From assembly GCA_903893335.1 (NCBI GenBank), contig CAITLX010000517.1, positions 1-10,404 on the forward strand: DNA of 10,404 nucleotides, read 5' to 3'. Source of the DNA: an uncultured delta proteobacterium. Its GTDB lineage: Bacteria > Myxococcota_A > Polyangia > Polyangiales > Polyangiaceae. Under the pieces are notes generated by a model. The model was given only the letters and a program-made list of their open reading frames with translations. It made no database searches and had not been told where the DNA came from. Shown here one piece after another: positions 6,864-10,404 of the stretch. Each line of letters starts with the position of its first letter. The first letter of the stretch is position 1. A program made the position numbers and the translations under genes.

Positions 6864-7445
6864 ATGCCCAACGCCGCCCGCCTCTGGCTCTCGTGCGCCG
6901 CGATCTTCGCCGTGGGCGGGTGCGCCGGCGCGGCGCCGCTCCCCGCGACGGTGGGCTCGAGCCACACCGCGCGCGAGGCCGACGCCTCCGCCCCCGGCGC
7001 GGCCGAGCGACCGCGCTGGGAGCACGCCGACGAGGCGCCGACGTGGCCTCGCGTCGGCGCTGCCTGGTTCGCGTCGCGCGGCCATTTCGTCGGGACGCGA
7101 ACGGCGGAGGTGCACGTCGCGCCGCTCGGCGAGGCCGGCTACGCGGCGCTCTCGCCCGCGACCGAGCTCGCGGCCGGGACGGTCGTGGCCGAGCTCACGC
7201 GCGACGCCGCGCGCGCGACCCCAGGACCCACGCTCGTCATGGTGCGGCGCGAAGCGGGCTACGACCCCGAGGGGCACGACTGGGAGTACGTCGTGGTCGA
7301 CTCCGGCGGTCGCGTCGAGGCGCGCGGCCCGCTGCCCGCGTGTCGCCGCTGCCACGCCGAGGCTCCGTCGCGCTTCCTCTTCGGTGCCCCGCGAGAAGCG
7401 CCGCCGGCGCCACAAAAGACGAACGCGGCGTCATCGCCGGGATGA
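6864..7445 (+). CDS. Cytochrome P460-like lipoprotein with one c-type haem site
   Basis: 193 residues from ATG 6864. The N-terminus is a lipoprotein signal: a short N-region, hydrophobic stretch and lipobox V-G-G-C20, so the mature protein is probably lipid-anchored on the periplasmic side or outer membrane. A low-complexity Ala/Pro linker follows to about residue 50. The body matches the pattern of cytochrome P460 domains as I know them: 'SRGHFVGTRTAEVHV' near residue 72, 'LAAGTVVAELTRD', 'LVMVRREAGYDPEGHDWEY', and the haem-attachment motif C160-R-R-C163-H164 close to the end, followed by 'FLFG'. The haem would be bound covalently and could serve in electron transfer, nitrogen-compound or small-molecule chemistry; the exact role is not deducible. 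The Lys that crosslinks haem in classic P460 cannot be located with certainty. It is divergent from the TlpA-like gene, whose product could reduce the CxxC before haem attachment. Confidence 0.75.
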   Translation: MPNAARLWLSCAAIFAVGGCAGAAPLPATVGSSHTAREADASAPGAAERPRWEHADEAPTWPRVGAAWFASRGHFVGTRTAEVHVAPLGEAGYAALSPATELAAGTVVAELTRDAARATPGPTLVMVRREAGYDPEGHDWEYVVVDSGGRVEARGPLPACRRCHAEAPSRFLFGAPREAPPAPQKTNAASSPG

Positions 7446-7459
7446 AGCCGCGTACGCCG
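7426..7459 (+). terminator. Possible hairpin at the end of the P460-like gene
   Basis: CGGCGT (7426-7431) pairs with ACGCCG (7454-7459), enclosing CATC (7432-7435) and GATG (7441-7444). The stem straddles the TGA stop at 7443-7445. There is no T-run afterwards, so this is at best a weak or factor-assisted terminator. Confidence 0.2.
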
Positions 7460-7510
7460 GAATCTCGAAGCGACCGTGAGCGAATCGAGTCAGGGCGCGA
7501 AGGAAGAAGA

Positions 7511-7525
7511 GAAGCGAAGCGAAGC
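7511..7525. repeat. Short tandem repeat, three copies of GAAGC
   Basis: Three exact GAAGC units in a row, followed by a degenerate AAGCG. They sit in a purine-rich tract (7498-7530); read on the minus strand this becomes a pyrimidine-rich CTTCG tract directly after the GC hairpin at 7531-7550. Confidence 0.6.
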
Positions 7526-7530
7526 AAGCG

Positions 7531-7678
7531 CCCCCGCCCGTGGGAGGGGGTGGAACGTCTCGGTGGGGCCGTTCCAAGCCCAAGCAGCAAGCAACTCAAG
7601 CGTCCGACCCGCACTCTCCGGGGCGAACGCAGACTGACTAAGCACCCACCGTGCCACCTTCGCTGCGAGACCCGTTTC
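7531..7678 (-). ncRNA. Candidate structured non-coding RNA with terminator-like 3' hairpin (strand tentative)
   Basis: GGAACG (7552-7557) and TCTCG (7558-7562) pair with CGTTTC (7673-7678) and CGAGA (7666-7670), closing a 127-nt element. CGGTGGG (7561-7567) can also pair with CCCACCG (7645-7651). An apical hairpin joins GCGTCCG-a-CCC (7600-7610) to GGG-g-CGAACGC (7620-7630), with one mismatch on the plus strand that becomes G.U on the minus strand. A large asymmetric internal loop separates apex and base, an overall plan recalling 6S RNA. On the minus strand the element is followed by hairpin CCCCCTCC/GGCGGGGG (7550-7531) and a CTT-rich tract, like a GC-rich intrinsic terminator. Strand evidence is mixed: the terminal stem favours plus by one G.U, while the apex and the downstream tract favour minus. 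I recognise no 6S, tmRNA, SRP or RNase P signature, and no promoter is clear. Confidence 0.3.
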
Positions 7679-7750
7679 ACATGTTCTTTCCGCACGTTGC
7701 GGGCGCAGTAGGCTGAGCATCCGCCCGGCGCGCCCCCGCCAGGGAAACTG

Positions 7751-7772
7751 CCCATGACATCGCTGTCACGGG
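7751..7772 (-). ncRNA. Hairpin with GNRA-type tetraloop (possible part of a minus-strand RNA)
   Basis: Read on the minus strand, CCCGTGACA and TGTCATGGG pair over nine positions (eight Watson-Crick plus one G.U) around the loop GCGA, a GNRA tetraloop. On the plus strand the same site has an A.C mismatch and loop TCGC. This suggests RNA function on the minus strand, perhaps as an upstream domain of the candidate RNA at 7531-7678. It is a single hairpin, so chance is possible. Confidence 0.3.
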
Positions 7773-7833
7773 CCGCCTTCCGGTCTGCACCCGTTGCGCA
7801 GCGCTCGAGGGGGCGCGATGCGATTTTCGCCCC

Positions 7834-7849
7834 CCGATGCACGCATCGG
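7834..7849. promoter_or_regulatory. Perfect palindrome abutting the tRNA-Arg promoter
   Basis: CCGATGC (7834-7840) and GCATCGG (7843-7849) are perfect 7-bp arms with a 2-nt spacer, ending one base before the TTGACA -35 box. The tight dyad is shaped like a binding site for a dimeric regulator; it could alternatively form the top of an upstream hairpin. A further CGATGC copy lies at about 7816-7821. Confidence 0.4.
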
Positions 7850-7850
7850 C

Positions 7851-7879
7851 TTGACACTCGACCCGTTTGGCGATTGATT
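7851..7879 (+). promoter_or_regulatory. Sigma-70-type promoter of tRNA-Arg (and perhaps tadA)
   Basis: A perfect consensus -35 TTGACA (7851-7856) is followed after 17 bp by TTGATT (7874-7879), a partial -10 match (3 of 6). This gives a start near 7886 and a ~20-nt leader before the tRNA at 7907. The GC-rich bases after the -10 (GCCGACCCC) are of the kind seen at stringently controlled stable-RNA promoters. Confidence 0.6.
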
Positions 7880-7906
7880 GCCGACCCCACGCAACTGGCG
7901 TGGCTT

Positions 7907-7980
7907 GCGCCCATAGCTCAGCTGGATAGAGCACCGGTCTACGGAACCGGTTGTCGGAAGTTCGAATCTTCCTGGGCGCG
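7907..7980 (+). tRNA. tRNA-Arg, anticodon ACG
   Basis: A complete 74-nt cloverleaf. The acceptor GCGCCCA (7907-7913) pairs perfectly with TGGGCGC (7973-7979), with discriminator G7980. D arm GCTC/GAGC (7916-7919/7929-7932) encloses loop AGCTGGATA. Anticodon arm CCGGT/ACCGG encloses loop CTACGGA with anticodon ACG at 7941-7943. The variable loop is TTGTC. T arm GGAAG/CTTCC encloses TTCGAAT. CCA is not encoded (CTG follows), so the CCA-adding enzyme must complete it. In bacteria A34 of this tRNA is deaminated to inosine by TadA so that it reads CGU, CGC and CGA; tadA is the next gene. CGC is abundant in this GC-rich window, so the tRNA should be heavily used. Confidence 0.97.
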
Positions 7981-8023
7981 CTGAACGGCTTCGTCGGACC
8001 TCTCGAGCCGACCCCCAGCGCGC
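7976..8023 (+). repeat. Inverted repeat from the tRNA 3' end into the tRNA-tadA spacer
   Basis: GCGCGCTG (7976-7983), which includes the last tRNA bases, is perfectly complementary to CAGCGCGC (8016-8023). Between them CGGCT (7986-7990) can pair with AGCCG (8006-8010), or alternatively GTCGG (7993-7997) with CCGAC (8008-8012). The outer stem would compete with the acceptor stem. No T-run follows, so it is not a normal terminator; it may assist 3' processing of a tRNA-tadA transcript. Confidence 0.35.
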
Positions 8024-8102
8024 AGACCGCGCCTCTCGCTTGCGCGACCGGCGCGGCAGCCTCCTCTCCCCGCGCCCAAGCGCCCCTGCCCCGCGTCCGA
8101 GC

Positions 8103-8573
8103 ATGATCGACGACGACCTGCGGTGGATGCGACTGGCGCTCGACGAGGCCGACGCGGCCGCTCAGGCGGGTGACGTCCCGGTCGGGGCCGTCGTCGTCGG
8201 CGCCGACGGTCGTCTGCTCGGCGTCGGGCGCAACCGCCGCGAGATCGACGGCGATCCGACGGCGCACGCCGAGGTCGTCGCGCTGCGCATCGCCGCGCGC
8301 GCGCTCGGCACGTGGCGCCTCGAGGGGGCCTCGCTCTTCGTCACGCTCGAGCCCTGCCCCATGTGCGCCGGGGCGCTGGTCAACGCGCGGGTCGCGCGGG
8401 TCGTCTGGGGCTGCGACGACCCGAAGGCCGGCGCCGTGCGCTCGCTGTTCGCGCTCGGGTCCGACCCGAGGCTCAACCACCGGTTCACGTTCACCGCCGG
8501 CGTGCTCGCCGACGAGGCGGCGGCCAGGCTTCGCGCGTTCTTCGCCGCACTGCGCGCCGCCGGCGAGAAGTGA
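8103..8573 (+). CDS. tadA: tRNA-specific adenosine deaminase TadA
   Basis: 156 residues from ATG 8103, the usual TadA length; a longer in-frame TTG start at 8040 would only add a Pro/Arg-rich tail unlike the family. It catalyses zinc-dependent hydrolytic deamination of A34 to inosine in tRNA-Arg(ACG). Visible features are the start 'DDDLRWMRLALDEADAAAQAGDVPVGAVVV', the catalytic H55-A-E57 (zinc ligand His and proton-shuttle Glu), and P84-C85-P-M-C88 (two zinc-ligand Cys), followed by AGALVNARV and 'VVWGCDDPKAGA', which separate TadA from guanine or cytosine deaminases. The end LNHRFTFTAGVL..EAA..LR.FF is also typical. No good Shine-Dalgarno is visible. It lies 122 nt downstream of the tRNA-Arg(ACG) gene on the same strand and may share its promoter at 7851, since no other promoter is apparent. 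It ends 6 nt before the convergent glycosyltransferase gene. Confidence 0.96.
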   Translation: MIDDDLRWMRLALDEADAAAQAGDVPVGAVVVGADGRLLGVGRNRREIDGDPTAHAEVVALRIAARALGTWRLEGASLFVTLEPCPMCAGALVNARVARVVWGCDDPKAGAVRSLFALGSDPRLNHRFTFTAGVLADEAAARLRAFFAALRAAGEK

Positions 8574-8579
8574 CCCGCC

Positions 8580-10404
8580 TCACGGCGCCTCGATCGGCGG
8601 AGGCTCCCACCCCTCGGGGCCACCGGCAGGGGGCTCGATCGTGGGAAGGGGCGCGTCGGGCTGCGCCTGGCCGAGCACGACGTTCTCGGCCAGCCCACGC
8701 TGCAACGCGGCGTCGTCGATGCGCCCACGCTCGCGCATCAAGCGCATGAGGCGGCGCAGGTAGTCCGCCCAGCGCGGCGAGAGCTTCCCGTCGGGCATGA
8801 AATAGTGCCGCTTCGGGTTCGGCAAGATCGACGCGAGGTAGAGCGCCTGCGACACCGAGAGATCGCGCGCCGACTCGTGAAAATAGCGCTCCGCAGCGGG
8901 ACCGACGCCGTAGACCATCGGGCCCAGCTCGACCAGGTTCAGGTAATATTCGAGGATCTCGTCCTTCGTGAGCGCCTGCTCCAGGTACATCGTCAGCAGC
9001 GCCTCCTGCAGCTTGCGGGCGAGCGTCTTGTCGCGGTCCAGCCAGAGGTTCTTCGCGAGCTGCATCGAGAGGGTGCTCGCGCCACGCACGAAGCGCCCGA
9101 CGCGCACGTCCTCGCGCAGCGCCGACTCGATGGCGCGCGTGTCGAAGCCGCGGTGCCGCCGGAATCCGCCGTCCTCGGTCGTCATCACCGCGGCCTCGGC
9201 GAACGGCGAGATCGCGCCGAAGGGGACCCACCCGGCGCTCCCGGGACCGGCCACGATCTCGACCTTGGCGCCGTCGGGGCCGTAGACGAGGTGCCGGAAG
9301 GGGCCTCGCAGCCTCTCGACGTCGAGCTCGGGCGGAACGCCCGCGACGCGGCAGCCATGCTCGGGCTCGAGCTCCAGGCGCATCTCGTCGAGGTGGCGCG
9401 TGTCGAGCGTCAACGCCCCGCGCAGCGCGTACGTCCCGGCCAGCGTCATGCCGGCGACCCGCCCGAGCAACCCCGGGGGCAACGACCCGAGCATCGCGTC
9501 GCAGCTGCCGAGCGGCACCGCGAACGCTCCCTGCACACGAGCCTCCCCCTCGCCGGGGCGGTCCAGCGTGCCGTGGGCGGTCAGGCCAATCGCGCCCCAA
9601 TCGACCTCGCCGTCTGCGAGATCGACGTGGCTGCCGTCGGTTCGCGCGCTCCCGCGGGCACGAAGCGCAAGCTCGACGCCGCGCACCGCCTCCCCCGACA
9701 ATCGAGCATCCTCGAACGACAACCCGCGCAACCGCGCGTCGCCGTCGAATTCGACCAACTGAGCGTCAGCCGAGAGGACCGCCCGCGCGTGCACCTCGAG
9801 CGTGGCCCGCGCCACGTCGACGAGCCCGGCGTCCCGCTCGTGGATCCCGAGCGCCGCGAGCGCGATCGGCCCCCCGCGCACGTCGAGCCGTACCGGCAGC
9901 GGCTCGAGCGGCAGCTCGAGCGAGCCGGTCAGCGGCGTGGCGCCCGCAGGGCCCGACCCCGCCGTAAAGGCGACCCGCGCAACACCCGCGCGCCGAGTGA
10001 AAGTGAGCTTACCCGGCCCGACATTCAACGCCGTCGCCCCACGGCGCAACGCAGCGCTCGCCCCGGCGACCTCGACGTCAGCCTCCTCCGCCGTCGTCGC
10101 TGCGACGAAATGCCGCAGCGCGGTGACCAAGACCCCCACGTCGGTCGCCCCGCCAGCCTCGCGCGGCAAGTCTGCTCGACTGGAGACGCCGTCCCCAGCC
10201 GCCATCGTCGCGTCGAGCGACGCCGCGCGCGCTCGGGTGAGCCGGGGGCCCTCTGGGGTACGCAGGAAATCGACCGACGCACCGCGAAGCTCCAGGCGAT
10301 GACCGCCATAGCCAATGCCGACCGACCCCGCCTCCAACGCGAGGCGCTCGTCCGTCGAATGGCCTCCGACGGCGAACGCCGTCCAGCCTCCGCCGGCCAC
10401 GGGA
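8580..10404 (-). CDS. AsmA/TamB-like region fused to a GT51 peptidoglycan glycosyltransferase (5' end outside window)
   Basis: The open frame runs past the window edge, so the true start is missing; residues are numbered from the GTG at 10400. Residues 1 to about 370 are beta-rich, Gly/Asp/Leu-patterned repeats ('VDVARATLEVHARAVLS', 'LRGLSFEDARLSGEAV', 'GTYALRGALTLDTR') resembling AsmA/TamB/DUF3971-type envelope-spanning domains; this is inference from pattern only. Residues about 385-560 form a GT51 domain that polymerises lipid II: catalytic E409 in TTEDGGFRRHRGFD, RGASTLSMQLAKNLWL (439-454), RKLQEALLTMYLEQALTKDEILEYYLN (462-488, holding the second conserved Glu region) and GPMVYGVGPAAERYF (493-507). 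There is no penicillin-binding transpeptidase; the protein ends in a Pro-rich tail. It is therefore a monofunctional glycosyltransferase with a large N-terminal extension, probably anchored by an unseen N-terminal helix. Confidence 0.88.
   Translation of the reverse strand, partial: PVAGGGWTAFAVGGHSTDERLALEAGSVGIGYGGHRLELRGASVDFLRTPEGPRLTRARAASLDATMAAGDGVSSRADLPREAGGATDVGVLVTALRHFVAATTAEEADVEVAGASAALRRGATALNVGPGKLTFTRRAGVARVAFTAGSGPAGATPLTGSLELPLEPLPVRLDVRGGPIALAALGIHERDAGLVDVARATLEVHARAVLSADAQLVEFDGDARLRGLSFEDARLSGEAVRGVELALRARGSARTDGSHVDLADGEVDWGAIGLTAHGTLDRPGEGEARVQGAFAVPLGSCDAMLGSLPPGLLGRVAGMTLAGTYALRGALTLDTRHLDEMRLELEPEHGCRVAGVPPELDVERLRGPFRHLVYGPDGAKVEIVAGPGSAGWVPFGAISPFAEAAVMTTEDGGFRRHRGFDTRAIESALREDVRVGRFVRGASTLSMQLAKNLWLDRDKTLARKLQEALLTMYLEQALTKDEILEYYLNLVELGPMVYGVGPAAERYFHESARDLSVSQALYLASILPNPKRHYFMPDGKLSPRWADYLRRLMRLMRERGRIDDAALQRGLAENVVLGQAQPDAPLPTIEPPAGGPEGWEPPPIEAP

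Larger units (their letters stand above)
7446..7850. other. 405-bp intergenic stretch without a convincing protein gene; dense in hairpins
   Basis: Between the P460-like gene and the tRNA promoter. Base composition is less extreme and less codon-periodic than in neighbouring genes, and no open frame has both a credible start and a recognisable product. In order it holds: a purine-rich tract with short repeats (7500-7530); a strong GC hairpin (7531-7550); a large closed element (7552-7678); small hairpins CCGCA/TGCGG (7690-7702) and GGGCG/CGCCC (about 7701-7728); a 9-bp stem with a GNRA-type loop on the minus strand (7751-7772); GGGGG-c-GCG/CGC-CCCCC (7809-7835); and a 7-bp palindrome (7834-7849). 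Confidence 0.6.

Noticed and set aside
6800..6967. An earlier start for the PDZ-thioredoxin protein, upstream of 6799.
   Set aside because: It would overlap the divergent lipoprotein gene and bury the signal peptide behind a non-hydrophobic Ala/Pro/Arg stretch.
7552..7678. Assignment of the structured element as 6S RNA, tmRNA, SRP RNA or RNase P RNA.
   Set aside because: None of the sequence signatures I know for these (for example the SRP GGAAG/GCAGCC loop or the RNase P GAGGAAAGTC core) is present; only the general shape recalls 6S.
4535..7711. A very long plus-strand open frame opposite the VWA and PDZ-thioredoxin genes.
   Set aside because: Low-complexity Arg/Ala/His translation without a recognisable domain; the opposite strand carries clear conserved motifs (WCGAC, DVSDS).
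7490..7720. A 76-residue minus-strand open frame in the hairpin-rich intergenic stretch.
   Set aside because: No recognisable family, and it overlaps the base-paired element. Its composition is not codon-periodic like the neighbours, so I treat the stretch as non-coding, though a small protein is not excluded.
7973..7983. The tRNA 3' end as an integration (att) site.
   Set aside because: No second copy of the tRNA 3' segment and no integrase is seen in the window; the downstream gene is the housekeeping tadA.
8040..8102. TTG start extending TadA by 21 residues.
   Set aside because: The extra residues are Arg/Pro/Ser rich and unlike TadA N-termini; ATG 8103 gives the usual family length.

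Overview
This is a very GC-rich bacterial chromosomal window. Its gene set (undecaprenyl-diphosphatase, TadA, a peptidoglycan glycosyltransferase, TlpA-type thioredoxins) is that of a diderm bacterium. The secreted subtilase ends in a Gly-Cys / hydrophobic helix / Arg-cluster tail of the MYXO-CTERM type, which is characteristic of Myxococcota. My best inference is a myxobacterium, possibly of the Polyangia side. I see no phage, transposon, CRISPR or defence genes; this reads as ordinary core and lineage-specific chromosome.

Layout. Positions 1-86 (+) hold the last codons of uppP. They overlap tail-to-tail with a leftward operon-like pair: an acyl-CoA carboxylase carboxyltransferase subunit (2556-4088, -) followed after 11 nt by a surface-anchored subtilisin-like protease (49-2544, -). 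Divergent from the carboxylase is a small single-helix membrane protein of unknown function (4181-4525, +). Next comes a second leftward pair: a PDZ-thioredoxin (TlpA-like) secreted protein (5960-6799, -) and, 15 nt later, a CoxE-type VWA-domain protein (4547-5944, -). Divergent from the PDZ-thioredoxin gene is a lipoprotein with one CxxCH haem-c site that resembles cytochrome P460 (6864-7445, +). Stretch 7446-7850 has no convincing protein gene but is rich in strong hairpins, including a ~127-nt closed element and a 9-bp stem capped by a GNRA-type loop when read on the minus strand. It may encode a structured RNA. A TTGACA promoter (7851) then drives tRNA-Arg(ACG) (7907-7980), and 122 nt downstream lies tadA (8103-8573, +), the enzyme that makes the inosine in exactly that anticodon. 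The window ends inside a leftward gene (8580-10404, -, 5' end missing) that joins a long AsmA/TamB-like beta-rich region to a GT51 peptidoglycan glycosyltransferase domain without a transpeptidase.

Functional threads. UppP recycles the lipid carrier used by the glycosyltransferase, so both ends of the window touch envelope synthesis. The TlpA-like thioredoxin and the haem lipoprotein share a divergent promoter region and could be linked through thiol handling of a c-type cytochrome. The tRNA-Arg(ACG)/tadA pair places an RNA-modifying enzyme beside its substrate. None of this amounts to a clearly new system; the best leads are the tRNA-tadA linkage, the structured intergenic region and the fused glycosyltransferase.
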